From positions 1-61,634 of the forward strand of contig NZ_VWRQ01000032.1 in NCBI RefSeq assembly GCF_008635795.1: a DNA stretch of 61,634 nucleotides, written 5' to 3'. Below the pieces are notes generated by a model, which saw only the letters and a program-made list of their open reading frames with translations, searched no databases and was not told where the DNA came from. The position numbers and the translations under genes are program-made. Below, piece after piece: positions 27,352 to 36,800 of the stretch. The stretch comes from Paenibacillus tepidiphilus (lineage in GTDB: Bacteria > Bacillota > Bacilli > Paenibacillales > Paenibacillaceae). Each line of letters starts with the position of its first letter. The stretch's first letter is position 1.

Positions 27352-27632
27352 TTAAAGAGCTTGCCGAGAATACCCTTGTTTTTGGTCTGCGATCCGGGAT
27401 CCAGATAAATCAGCGAATGGACATTGCCCTCCAGCGACAATATACCGTTCTCCAGGCTCAGGTTCTTGATATGTAAATGATTGCCCCGGATCGTAAGATG
27501 CCCGAGTTCGGTGCGAAGCAGAAATTCTTCGCTGTCGAAGCTCTCCACATTTTGGACTCCCGTCAGCTCCAGCTGCTTGCGGCTGCGCATGTGCAGATCG
27601 TGCTGCTTGTTCGTCTTGGCTGGCTCGATCAT
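27348..27632 (-). CDS. yabP: Sporulation protein YabP
   Basis: 94 aa. Family hallmarks: a short basic N-terminus and LTGVQNVESFDSEEFLLRTELGHLTIRGNHLHIKNL, a beta-rich fold shared with YqfC. Mother-cell sporulation protein, function poorly known. The start ATG follows AGGAGGGGG by about 11 nt. Overlaps yabQ. In B. subtilis yabP-yabQ are read by sigma-E. Confidence 0.93.
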   Translation of the reverse strand: MIEPAKTNKQHDLHMRSRKQLELTGVQNVESFDSEEFLLRTELGHLTIRGNHLHIKNLSLENGILSLEGNVHSLIYLDPGSQTKNKGILGKLFK

Positions 27633-27659
27633 AGCATGTACCCCCTCCTTCTTAATTCC

Positions 27660-27680
27660 AATCTATGGCCAAAGGAGAGA
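27660..27680 (-). promoter_or_regulatory. Possible sigma-E -10 element before yabP
   Basis: CATAGATT (27667-27660) resembles the sigma-E -10 consensus CATACAMT. The upstream TCTATAA (27687-27681) with a 13-bp spacer is only a weak -35 match. Confidence 0.3.
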
Positions 27681-27701
27681 TTATAGAACATATCTTTAAG
27701 A

Positions 27702-27734
27702 CAAACATCCCGGCCGCCACTGGCGACCGGGATG
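27702..27734 (-). terminator. Hairpin after rqcP
   Basis: Stem CATCCCGG(T)CGCCA/TGGCGGCCGGGATG followed by TTTGTCTT on the minus strand: strong stem, modest T run. Confidence 0.65.
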
Positions 27735-27766
27735 CTTCTCAAATCTGCTGCTATTCAATCAATCGC

Positions 27767-28045
27767 TCACCAGTCGAGACCGTTGCTCTTGGCAACCGGC
27801 TCTTCACGGAGCAGTGTATACATTCCGGCAGCCTCGTCCTTGCGGGTCGTTTCCACCAGCTTCTCCACTTTGACCGTAACAAGCTTTTGGCCGAACTGTA
27901 CAGTAATCTCGTCGCCGATCTTAACGGTACTGCTCGGTTTCGATTCCTTGCCGTTGATCAGCACCCGGCCTTGCTCGGACACATCCTTGGCCACCGTGCG
28001 GCGCTTGATCAAACGGGAGACTTTCAGGAACTTGTCCAGACGCAT
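27767..28045 (-). CDS. rqcP: S4-domain RNA-binding protein RqcP (YabO)
   Basis: 92 aa beginning with an S4 domain (MRLDKFLKVSRLIKRRTVAKD..GRVLINGK). Homologue of B. subtilis YabO/RqcP, which works with RqcH in adding alanine tails to stalled nascent chains on 50S subunits. The start ATG overlaps the stop of the upstream HU gene, so the two are translated together. Confidence 0.9.
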   Translation of the reverse strand: MRLDKFLKVSRLIKRRTVAKDVSEQGRVLINGKESKPSSTVKIGDEITVQFGQKLVTVKVEKLVETTRKDEAAGMYTLLREEPVAKSNGLDW

Positions 28046-28317
28046 TAGTTGACGGCTTCTTTGAGCTTGTTGCCGGCTTTAAATGCCGGAACTGTGGATT
28101 CAGGAATTTCGATAGGTGTGCCCGATTGCGGGTTGCGTCCGGTGCGGCCGGAGCGCTTGCGGGTTTCGAATGTGCCGAAGCCGATCAGCTGCACTTTGTC
28201 GCCTTTGGACAGTGCATCCGTTACTTCGCCCAGAAATCCGTTCAGGACTGTCTCAACATCTTTTTTGGCCAATCCGCTTTTTTCGGAAATGTTGTTTACC
28301 AGATCTGTCTTGTTCAT
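28045..28317 (-). CDS. hup: DNA-binding protein HU
   Basis: 90 aa: complete HU/IHF fold with MNKTDLVNNISEKSGLAKKD and the DNA-contacting arm GFGTFETRKRSGRTGRNPQSG (shown in part; about residues 46-66). Nucleoid compaction. In B. subtilis this site lacks an HU gene (hbs is elsewhere); the mazG-HU-rqcP order is common in paenibacilli and clostridia. A good ribosome site (AGGAGG) precedes the ATG. Confidence 0.96.
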   Translation of the reverse strand: MNKTDLVNNISEKSGLAKKDVETVLNGFLGEVTDALSKGDKVQLIGFGTFETRKRSGRTGRNPQSGTPIEIPESTVPAFKAGNKLKEAVN

Positions 28318-28345
28318 AATTTAAGGTTCCTCCTAGAGTACGTAA

Positions 28346-28374
28346 AAATAAATGAAATGCGAGCGTCTCGTCAA
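28346..28374 (-). promoter_or_regulatory. Probable HU promoter
   Basis: TTGACG (28374-28369), 17-bp spacer and TTATTT (28351-28346), about 25 bp upstream of the ribosome site. The rest of the 297-bp gap up to yabN holds a 35-codon frame touching the yabN stop and no clear terminator. Confidence 0.5.
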
Positions 28375-28614
28375 CATTCGAACCAGGCTCGTCATTTCGT
28401 CTTTATGATATTCTTGATGCTGCCCGGAAATCCTGCCGCATTCCGTCGATTTTTAAAAAATTTAAGGAAGAACGGGAAAGCCGGACACTATAACATTATA
28501 AACCTCTCATGCCGGTTCAAACAGAGAATATAGCCCCATTTCCAGCATTGCCGCTTCCGGCACGCCATATACTACGAGATAGGAACGAGGAAGGCCTTCC
28601 CCATCCCGCCGCAT

Positions 28615-30114
28615 CTAACCTTTGCGCTCTTGTGTCTTGGCTTCCTGCCAGAGACGCTCCATCTCTTCGAGGCTGCTGTCCTCCACACGGGTGCCCGCGC
28701 TGCGCAAGCGCTCCTCGATATAATGGAAACGGCTAACGAATTTACGGTTGGTACGGGTCAGTGCTTCTTCCGGATCAGCTCCGATAAAGCGGGCCAGGTT
28801 GGCGGATGCAAACAGCAAATCCCCGAGCTCCAGGATCTGCTCATCGGCAGATGCACCGGCTTCAATCGCCTCCTGCAGTTCGTCGATTTCTTCGCGGATC
28901 TTGGCCAGCACATCTGTCGAATTGTCCCAATCAAAGCCAACCTTCGACGCCTTCTTCTGCAGCTTGTAGGCCTTCATCAGTGCCGGCAGGTCACGGGGAA
29001 CGCCGCTGAGCGCGGATTCCGTCTCCGGCTGCAGCCCTTTGCGCCGCTTCTCCTCCGCCTTCATGCCTTCCCAGTTCTGCAGTGCTTCCCCGGCATCGCT
29101 GGCGCTCATATCACCGAACACATGCGGATGGCGGAAGATCAGCTTGTCGTTCAGGCCTTCAATCACATCGTAGACGTTAAAGGTGCCCAGCTCTTCCTCC
29201 ATTTGCGCATGGAGCATAATCTGCAGCAGCAGATCACCGAGCTCCTCCCGCATATGGTCGGGATCATCCTGGTCGATGGTTTCCAGCACCTCATAGGTCT
29301 CTTCAATCAGATTTTTGCGCAGGGAATCATGGGTCTGCTCACGGTCCCATGGACAGCCCTCCGGACTGCGCAGAATGCCGACGATCTCGTGCAGACGGGC
29401 GAAGGTGCGGCGGCGGGACGTTTCCTCACGGCTTGCCGGTATGTATACGAGCGAGAGGTTGCCGTAGCCCTCCAGACGGTCAAGCTCATACAGCGGCACC
29501 CGATGTATACGTTCCTCTCCCTCTACGCCAAGCGCATGGCCGACAACCACTTCATACTCCGGCGGGTACATCTCCATCAGGCACAGCTTCGTTTCCGAGG
29601 CGGTAAAGCCGTCATAGATCTGTCCGATCAGCGTATGCAGCTCCGGCTGGAGCTGATGACTGCGGATGCCGGAAGCATCGAGCAGCTGAAAGCCCTCAAT
29701 CGGATCAAAGCCCAGACGCACAAAGGCTTCGTCGAGAAAGCTCTCCCCGCCAAGAATCGTAAGGGCAATGCCCGCCTCGGGACAGCGTTCGCGCAGCTTG
29801 GAAACGGCGGATTCGGCCACCATGGGATGTCCGGGAACCGCATAGACAATCTCCGTCTCCTCAGGCGCGTTCTTCGCCGTTTCCAGCAAACGCTCAGTGA
29901 TAGCCTCATATACTTCGGGAAACGACGACAGGGATTCATAAAGGCCGTCGAAGGATACCGATTCAATCCCCAGCTCCCGCAGCGCAGACATCGCCGGATG
30001 CTCCGCTGTCCGTACATAGACGGCAGAGGCCGTCTGCAGCTTCTTGACGATGCCCAGGGTCAGCCGGTCCGGATTGCCGGACCCCAGTCCGACCACAGTC
30101 AGTTTGGCAGTCAT
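28615..30114 (-). CDS. yabN: Tetrapyrrole methylase-like/MazG nucleotide pyrophosphohydrolase fusion (YabN)
   Basis: 499-aa two-domain protein: residues 1-225 form a SAM-dependent tetrapyrrole methylase-type domain (TVVGLGSGNPDRLT.., YAVPGHPMVAES), residues about 245-490 a tandem MazG domain (SPEGCPWDREQTHDSLRKNL, EETYEVLE, ELGDLLLQ repeated as LELGDLLFA). MazG cleaves non-canonical NTPs to NMPs. The role of the methylase part is unknown. The fusion is normal for bacilli. The start ATG lies 53 bp after the flippase gene. Confidence 0.92.
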   Translation of the reverse strand: MTAKLTVVGLGSGNPDRLTLGIVKKLQTASAVYVRTAEHPAMSALRELGIESVSFDGLYESLSSFPEVYEAITERLLETAKNAPEETEIVYAVPGHPMVAESAVSKLRERCPEAGIALTILGGESFLDEAFVRLGFDPIEGFQLLDASGIRSHQLQPELHTLIGQIYDGFTASETKLCLMEMYPPEYEVVVGHALGVEGEERIHRVPLYELDRLEGYGNLSLVYIPASREETSRRRTFARLHEIVGILRSPEGCPWDREQTHDSLRKNLIEETYEVLETIDQDDPDHMREELGDLLLQIMLHAQMEEELGTFNVYDVIEGLNDKLIFRHPHVFGDMSASDAGEALQNWEGMKAEEKRRKGLQPETESALSGVPRDLPALMKAYKLQKKASKVGFDWDNSTDVLAKIREEIDELQEAIEAGASADEQILELGDLLFASANLARFIGADPEEALTRTNRKFVSRFHYIEERLRSAGTRVEDSSLEEMERLWQEAKTQERKG

Positions 30115-30167
30115 ATTGATTCACTCCTTTGTCTTGCTTACTAAATCTTAGGTATAGCACTAATATC

Positions 30168-31844
30168 TCAGGGCAGAAGGCGCAGCTTCTTCAGCTTGTC
30201 GGCCAGCTTAGGGCCGAAGCCCGGCAGCTGGCGCAGCTCTTCTTCGCTCAGCAGCCGCAGGGCAAGTGCGCCGGCGCCGAAGGCGAGGCAGCCCGCCAGC
30301 ACGCCGAGCAGGCTCTGGGCCAGGGCGGCGGTGCGCCCGCCGCCCAGCCCTGCGGCCGTGGCCGCTGCATCGGCGCCGAAGCTGACGGCGCCTGCGGCCA
30401 CGGCGAGGCCCGCGAGCAGCAGCGCGGGCTTCAGCAGGGCATCGGCGAAGCGCAGCCGCAGATGGCCCTGGCGGTGCAGCAGCAGCACGTTCAGCGCTGC
30501 TGAGAAGCCGTGGGCGGCCACGCTGGCGATGGCCGCGCCGGTAATGCCCTGCTGCGGCACGAGCAGCAGGTTCAGGGCCGCCTTGAGCAGCGCGGCGGCC
30601 AATAGGTGCAGCGCCGGCGCGCGCACGGCGCCGAGGCCCTGCAGCAGCGAGGCAGAGATGATGCTGACCGTACCGCCGACGGCGGTGAAGGCCAGCCAGA
30701 TCATCGCGCCGCTGCCGGCGGTGTCGCCATAGAGCGCCTGGTTCACCGGCGCCGCAAGCACAGCCAGGCCTACGGAAGCGGCCAGGCCGAGCAGCCAGAA
30801 CCAGCGCAGCGACAGGCTGCAGCGCAGCCGGATCAGTGCCAGGTCGCCGCGGTATTTGGCTTCGGCCAGCGCCGGGATGAAGACGACTGATAACGAGGTG
30901 GCCAGCATGGTGACAATCTGCACCAGCGGCAGCCCGCGGTTATAGACGCCGAACTGCGTCATCGCCTCCGCTTCCCCGTGGGCAGCGGACAAGAGACGCG
31001 GGACGGTGAAGACATCGACAAGGCCGATGAGCGGCACCGCCAGGGCACCCAGCATGACCGGCAGCCCGTAGGCCAGCAGACGGCCGATGGTAATCCCCTG
31101 ATTCCCGGGCCGCAAGGATGCAGCCGGTCCGGTCCCTCCCACCGGCATACTCAAGGCCGGCTCAGAGGCTGCCGCTGTCTCGGCGGCGGCTTCCTTGCGG
31201 CGGTGCCGCCGCATATAGAGCAGCATAATGCCCAGTCCGGCTACGCCTCCCCCGGCTGAGCCCAGCAGCGCGCCGGCGGCAATATTCGCCGGACCGGCCC
31301 CGCCTCTGGTCATATACAAGAGAAGTGCGATCATGACTGCTACCCGCACCGATTGTTCGACAACCTGTGAGACAGCGGTGGGAACCATATCATGGAGCCC
31401 CTGGAAGTAGCCGCGCAGCGCTGCCATAGCCGGGACCACCGCCAGACCGAGTGCGCTGCAGCGCAGCGCCGGGATGACATGTGAATTGCCAATCAATCCC
31501 GCAATCAGCGGCGCTCCGGCAAAGGTGAGCAGCCCTACAACGACGCCGCTGGCTGCCGTCAGTCCTGCCGTTAAGCGCAGCAGCCTGCGTCCCTCCTCCT
31601 GGTTCCTGCCGGCAGCGGCCTCTGCCACGAACTTGGAGAGGGCAGAAGGAAGTCCCAGCATTGCTGCCGTTGTGAGCATCGTGTACAGCGGATAGACCGT
31701 GTTGTAAATGCCGAATACGGCATCCCCGCCCAAATTTTGCAGCGGGATCTTCTGCAGCGTGCCGATCAGCTTGGAGAGAATAGCCGCCGCACTTAAGATA
31801 AAAGCGCCCTGCAGCAATTTGGAGCCTGGATGATTTGAATTCAT
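30168..31844 (-). CDS. SpoVB/YabM-type lipid flippase (MOP superfamily)
   Basis: 558 aa with about 14 membrane segments and the family N-terminus GAFILSAAAILSKLIGTLQKIPLQNLGGD. Members of this MOP branch (YabM, SpoVB, YtgP/MurJ-like) are thought to move lipid-linked wall precursors. In B. subtilis yabM lies at exactly this place, between spoVT and yabN. The last 200 codons (30.2-30.9 kb) are markedly alanine- and GC-rich compared with the rest of the window. Confidence 0.88.
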   Translation of the reverse strand: MNSNHPGSKLLQGAFILSAAAILSKLIGTLQKIPLQNLGGDAVFGIYNTVYPLYTMLTTAAMLGLPSALSKFVAEAAAGRNQEEGRRLLRLTAGLTAASGVVVGLLTFAGAPLIAGLIGNSHVIPALRCSALGLAVVPAMAALRGYFQGLHDMVPTAVSQVVEQSVRVAVMIALLLYMTRGGAGPANIAAGALLGSAGGGVAGLGIMLLYMRRHRRKEAAAETAAASEPALSMPVGGTGPAASLRPGNQGITIGRLLAYGLPVMLGALAVPLIGLVDVFTVPRLLSAAHGEAEAMTQFGVYNRGLPLVQIVTMLATSLSVVFIPALAEAKYRGDLALIRLRCSLSLRWFWLLGLAASVGLAVLAAPVNQALYGDTAGSGAMIWLAFTAVGGTVSIISASLLQGLGAVRAPALHLLAAALLKAALNLLLVPQQGITGAAIASVAAHGFSAALNVLLLHRQGHLRLRFADALLKPALLLAGLAVAAGAVSFGADAAATAAGLGGGRTAALAQSLLGVLAGCLAFGAGALALRLLSEEELRQLPGFGPKLADKLKKLRLLP

Positions 31845-31923
31845 AAGATACCTGCTTCTACAGCCATAACTGCCATAATGGAATGAATTTCTATATTATA
31901 GCGCAAGAACGCGCGAGAAACGA

Positions 31924-31974
31924 CAAAATCCCGCTTTCCCCTTTGAACATCATACCAAAGGAAAACGGGATTCC
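31924..31974 (-). terminator. Terminator after spoVT
   Basis: Long stem AATCCCG..CCTTTG/CAAAGG..CGGGATT followed by TTTTGTCG on the minus strand. It separates spoVT from the flippase gene. Confidence 0.8.
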
Positions 31975-31989
31975 AAAACATCAATACCG

Positions 31990-32532
31990 TTATTGCTCCA
32001 TTTGCTTGCCGAGGAAGGCTGCCGCGGTCTCAGACATTTTGATTTCCAGCTGCGACATCTTGACCGACTCATCCTTGTTGAGCAGTACTACACATCCGAT
32101 CGGATCACCGCTGGAGATGATCGGTGCCGCTACATAGCTGGAAATCGCTTCCGAATGCTCTTTGCCGATATCATAAGTACCGCTGTTCGTTTCCAGCACG
32201 GTCTTGCGGTTCTCCATGACCTTCTCCAGCAGCGCGCCAACCGGCTTGTCCAGATATTCCTTTTTCGAACCTCCGGCTAAGGCGATGAAGGTGTCGCGGT
32301 CGGTAATCATCGTAATATGCCCGGTCCCTTCATACAGCGACTCTGCATACTCCTTAGCGAAATCACCTAGTTCTCCAATTGGAGAGTACTTCTTCAATAT
32401 GACTTCTCCATCGCGGTCAACAAATATTTCAAGCGGATCTCCTTCACGGATCCGCAGCGTGCGTCTAATCTCTTTCGGGATCACCACACGACCGAGGTCA
32501 TCAATACGGCGAACAATACCAGTAGCTTTCAT
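31990..32532 (-). CDS. spoVT: Stage V sporulation protein T
   Basis: 180-aa transcription factor that fine-tunes the sigma-G regulon in the forespore. N-terminal AbrB-type swapped-hairpin DNA-binding domain (MKATGIVRRIDDLGRVVIPKEIRRTL, residues 1-26 in part) and a C-terminal GAF-like domain (about 60-175). The ribosome site is weak (GGGG, 11 nt). A sigma-G-type promoter lies about 100 bp upstream, in agreement with its B. subtilis control. Confidence 0.97.
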   Translation of the reverse strand: MKATGIVRRIDDLGRVVIPKEIRRTLRIREGDPLEIFVDRDGEVILKKYSPIGELGDFAKEYAESLYEGTGHITMITDRDTFIALAGGSKKEYLDKPVGALLEKVMENRKTVLETNSGTYDIGKEHSEAISSYVAAPIISSGDPIGCVVLLNKDESVKMSQLEIKMSETAAAFLGKQMEQ

Positions 32533-32627
32533 TTCACATGTTGCCCCGCTTTCTTAAGAAGTATGGTCCAACTACTGTCCATTAAAGGGAAAGGATAATC
32601 CCAGTGCTTTATCGTAATTTCTGCCCA

Positions 32628-32657
32628 TAGTATTCATCTCTTCCCAGTTCCTTATAC
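32628..32657 (-). promoter_or_regulatory. Probable sigma-G promoter of spoVT
   Basis: -35 GTATA (32657-32653), 18-bp spacer and -10 AATACTA (32634-32628), matching the sigma-G consensus GNATR-N18-CATNMTA except for the first -10 base. Confidence 0.6.
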
Positions 32658-32714
32658 ATAGCCGTCTCATCTCTTCCCATAATTCTGCCTGCTGGACATG
32701 CCGCCCTGTTAACC

Positions 32715-32755
32715 AAACAAGCCACCCCCATATGGAACCGGGGATGGCTTGTCCA
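32715..32755 (-). terminator. Terminator after prsA
   Basis: Stem ACAAGCCATCCCC/GGGGGTGGCTTGT (one mismatch) followed by TTGG on the minus strand, close after the prsA stop. Confidence 0.75.
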
Positions 32756-32766
32756 AACCTTCTGTT

Positions 32767-33834
32767 CTATTCGGCTGCTTCCGTTGCGGCCGGCGAAGCC
32801 TCGGCGGAAGGCTCAGCGGATGCAGACGGCTCTGTGCCGGTCGTTCCGGACTCATCGGCAGCTGCGGAGCTCTTCGGCAGGTTGACGGTAATATCCAGGC
32901 TGTCCAGCTCGTTCTCCAGGAAGGCCTCCAGCTTCTTCGAAGCCAGCGTGCTCTTGACCGATTGAAGCTGCTCATCGGTCAACGTATCGAAGGCGGCATC
33001 CGTGCGGGATTCCACCTTGATGATGTGGTATCCGTAGACGGTCTTCACAGGGTCACTGTTAGTGTTCAGTTCCAGCGTCTGTGCAGCCTGTTTGAAATCT
33101 TCATCAAATTCTCTCAGCTCTTTGTCCTTGTATTGACCTCCGTCTTCTACTGAGGCGGTATCATCCGAGTACTCTTTGACGACTTCAGCGAAATCAGCCC
33201 CGCCGTCCAGCTTCGCCTTGGCTTCGTTCGCCCGTTTGAGCGCATCATCTTCGGTACGCTCCTTGCCTTCGGAATCGGTCAACCCGATCAGTACATGCCG
33301 CAGCGTAGCTACGGTGTAGTCGATCTTAGTCGCTTCAAACTCCGTCTTCGTTTCATCGTCGGTAATTTTGAGCAGCTTGTCCTGATACACGGTAAGCACA
33401 CGCGTCATATAGTCTTTAATTTCGGCCTCCGTTACATTGGCCTGCTTCAGAGCATCTTCATAAGTATCGCCAAGACCTGTCTTGATGGCTGCCACCTGTT
33501 TGTCGGCTTCTTCCTCCGCCTGCTTCTTCGCTTCATCCGTCGCCTGGCCCGCCAAATACTCGAAGGCCACCTCCTGCTTCAGGATCGACTCCTTGAAGGC
33601 ATCGATCTCCAGGTAAGCCGCCTGTTGAGGCGAGAGGAACTTCATCACCCGGGTATCCTGATCGAATTCCTTCTCGGTAATTGTTCCGTCTTTATACGTG
33701 GCCACAGCCGCACTGTTGTCCTCGGCATTGTTGTTATTGTTGCCGTTGCCGCAAGCGGCAAGCATGGAAAAGGAAACGGTAGCCGCAAGCGTAACCAGCA
33801 GCACCTTCCAGGTTTTTTGTTTATTTGATGGCAT
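32767..33834 (-). CDS. prsA: Foldase PrsA lipoprotein
   Basis: 355 aa. A lipoprotein signal peptide ends at LAAC (Cys about 28), then an Asn-rich linker, a SurA-like helical region and a parvulin domain (about 175-275: ATLRHVLIGLTDSEG..ADFAEVVKEYSDDT..DGGQY), with an Ala/Ser/Glu-rich tail. Acts outside the membrane on secreted proteins. It overlaps the mfd stop by 14 bp and so is probably expressed with mfd. In B. subtilis no prsA lies here. Confidence 0.92.
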   Translation of the reverse strand: MPSNKQKTWKVLLVTLAATVSFSMLAACGNGNNNNNAEDNSAAVATYKDGTITEKEFDQDTRVMKFLSPQQAAYLEIDAFKESILKQEVAFEYLAGQATDEAKKQAEEEADKQVAAIKTGLGDTYEDALKQANVTEAEIKDYMTRVLTVYQDKLLKITDDETKTEFEATKIDYTVATLRHVLIGLTDSEGKERTEDDALKRANEAKAKLDGGADFAEVVKEYSDDTASVEDGGQYKDKELREFDEDFKQAAQTLELNTNSDPVKTVYGYHIIKVESRTDAAFDTLTDEQLQSVKSTLASKKLEAFLENELDSLDITVNLPKSSAAADESGTTGTEPSASAEPSAEASPAATEAAE

Positions 33835-36800
33835 TATGAAGTTCTCCCTTCGATTTTAAAGACTGTTTGGCCGCTTCAAGGAACTTCTCCAGCAGCTCCA
33901 GCAGCTCTCTGTCACTGAGGTCCTTGGCTTTGATCCGAATGCTGGCCTTGGCCTCTTTATCAAATTGTACACGTCTTTCAAAGCTATTGCCAACCTTGGC
34001 AAGCTTGGCAGTGTCGAAGGCGCCTATACTGTCCTCATGCAGATTGAGCGCCACCTCGTCGCCTTTGCGGATGATTGACTCCAGGCCATACAGTTTGCCG
34101 TACACCTTAAGCCGGGCAACGGACAGCAGATTGACCACGGCTTCCGGCAGTTCGCCGAAACGGTCCAGCAGCTCATCCTCCAGCTCTGCGGCATCTTCAA
34201 AGGTGGAGACGGCGGCAACTTTTTTATAGATTTCAATTTTTTGAATGCTGTCGTAAATGTACTCGGACGGAAGATATGCGTCAATCGACAGGTCAATGAC
34301 GGTATTCCCCTGCTTGAGGGAGGAATCCTCTTCCCCGAGCACGGTTACCTTCCGTTTACGGATCTCCTCCGCAAGCATTTGCGAGTACAAATCGAAACCG
34401 ACAGAGGCAATGAAGCCGTGCTGTTCGGCGCCGAGCAGGTTCCCTGCACCACGGATCGACAGGTCGCGCATGGCGATCTTGAAGCCCGAGCCGAGCTCGG
34501 TGAATTCCTTGATGGACTGCAGACGCTTCTCGGCCACCTCTGTCAGCACCTTGTCCCGCTGGTAGGTGAAATAGGCATAGGCAATCCGGTTGGACCGGCC
34601 TACGCGCCCGCGCAGCTGGTACAGCTGGGACAGCCCCATTTTGTCTGCGTCATGAACAATCAGCGTGTTGACATTGGGAATGTCCACCCCGGTCTCAATG
34701 ATACTGGTGCTGACCAGCACATCGTATTCACCGTCAAGGAAATCAAGAATCGTTTTTTCCAGCTCGGATTCAGACATTTGTCCGTGCCCGATGCCCACGC
34801 GCGCTTCCGGAACGAGCATGGAGATCTGCGCAGCCATTTCCTGAATGCCCTGAACACGGTTGTAGAGGTAGTAGACCTGTCCGCCGCGGGCAAGCTCCCG
34901 TTCCACTGCTTCGCGGACTAGCGTCTGGCTGTACTCCACCACATAAGTCTGGACCGGGAAACGGTTCTCCGGCGGCGTCTCAATAACCGACAAATCGCGT
35001 ACGCCCAGCATCGACATATGGAGCGTCCGGGGAATCGGTGTCGCCGTCAGCGTAAGCACATCGACATTGGTTTTCAGCTTCTTCAGTTTTTCTTTATGCG
35101 TAACGCCGAACCGCTGCTCTTCGTCAACAATCAAGAGACCCAGGTCCTTGAATACCATATCCTGCGACAAAAGCCGGTGCGTTCCAATAACGACATCGAC
35201 TGTCCCCTGCCGCACGCCCTTGATTGTATCGTTCTGCTCCTTGCGGCTGCGGAAACGGCTAAGCACCTGAATGTTCAGCGGATAGTTGGCAAACCGCTCG
35301 CGGAAGGTCTCATAATGCTGCTGCGCCAAAATAGTCGTAGGCACCAGTATAGCCACCTGCTTGCCCTCAATGGCAGCCTTGAAAGCCGCCCGCACGGCGA
35401 CTTCTGTCTTGCCATAGCCTACGTCTCCGCACAGCAGTCGGTCCATCGGCCGGTTCTGCTCCATATCCTTTTTGATTTCTCCGATCGCCCGAAGCTGGTC
35501 GCGGGTTTCCTCATACGGGAACATCTCCTCGAATTCACGCTGCTCCTGGGTATCCTTCTCAAAAGCATAGCCCAGAGCGCTCTGGCGCTCCGCATACAGC
35601 TTAATCAGGTCATCGGCGATATCCTGTACCGAATGGCGCACTTTACTGGTCACACGTGACCATTCATTGCCCCCCAGTTTATATACCTTCGGCTCCTTGT
35701 CCTCTGAACCGACATATTTCTGAATCAAATCAATCTGCTCAATCGGTACGGACAGCTTGTCGCCGCCGGCATACATAATATGCATGTAGTCCCGGTGGAT
35801 GCCGCTGACCTCAAGTGTGCCGATGCCCATATATTTGCCGATCCCGTGATTCTGATGCACGACATAATCGCCGATCTTCAGCTCAGTATAGCTCTTGATC
35901 CGCTCTGCATTGTCCATTCCCTTGGACGATACCTTGCGGGCCTTCCGCTGCTTCTGGGAGAACATTTCCCCCTCGGTAATCACGGCCAGATGGATGGAGG
36001 GCAACTCGAAGCCGGAGCCCAGATTGCCCTGAAGAATCGTCGGCTCCTCAATGCCGTAATCATACAGGACGCGGCGCATACGCTCCAGACGCTCTTCGCT
36101 GCCCGCCAGCATCACTACCTGTACACCCGATTTATGCCAGCGTTCCATTTCGGCCTTGAGCACATTCATCTGGCCATGGAAGTCCTGCATGCCGCGGCTG
36201 ATGAAGCCAAGAATATTCTGCGGCTGTATATGCGGCACCTGACGCAGGAAAATCGACATGAACAGGCTCTGGAATGGACGATGGTACATAATGGCATCGT
36301 TGTCGACAGATAGATGCAGATCCGGCAATGTTTTGCCGTTCTGCAGCAAATGTAGATTCCATTCCGATTCATCGCGTTCAAGCTGCTTGGCCGTCTCCAG
36401 GAGCCGGGCGGGTTCGTCCAGAATCAGCAGCGTATCCTGCGCCACATAATCATACAGATGAGCCCGCTCCGGATACAGCAGGCTGATATATTTATAGATT
36501 TCCGGAAAATAAGCGCCCTGGCGCAGCATTTCCAGCTCGCGGCCCATTTCCTCGCGCAGGCGCAGCTTCGCCTGCCGGTCGGTCATTTTCTCCAGCTGCC
36601 GCTCCAGCATCCCGGCCGCTTCCGAGGAAGCAGCATCCAGGCGGGAGCTTTCAGCAATAATTTCCTTGGCCGGTGTAATCTTCACACTGCGTACTTTATC
36701 AATAGAACGCTGGTCGGCGGGATCGAAGGTGCGGATGGAATCCACCTCTTCGTCGAACAGCTCCACTCGGTAAGCGAGCGATGAAGTCATAGGATAGAAA

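Noticed and set aside
28630..30144. 504-codon plus-strand open frame opposite yabN
   Set aside because: Shadow frame produced by the codon composition of yabN; no independent signals.
30180..30900. GC-rich end of the flippase gene as foreign DNA
   Set aside because: The frame is intact and family features continue; alanine-rich membrane segments explain the composition.
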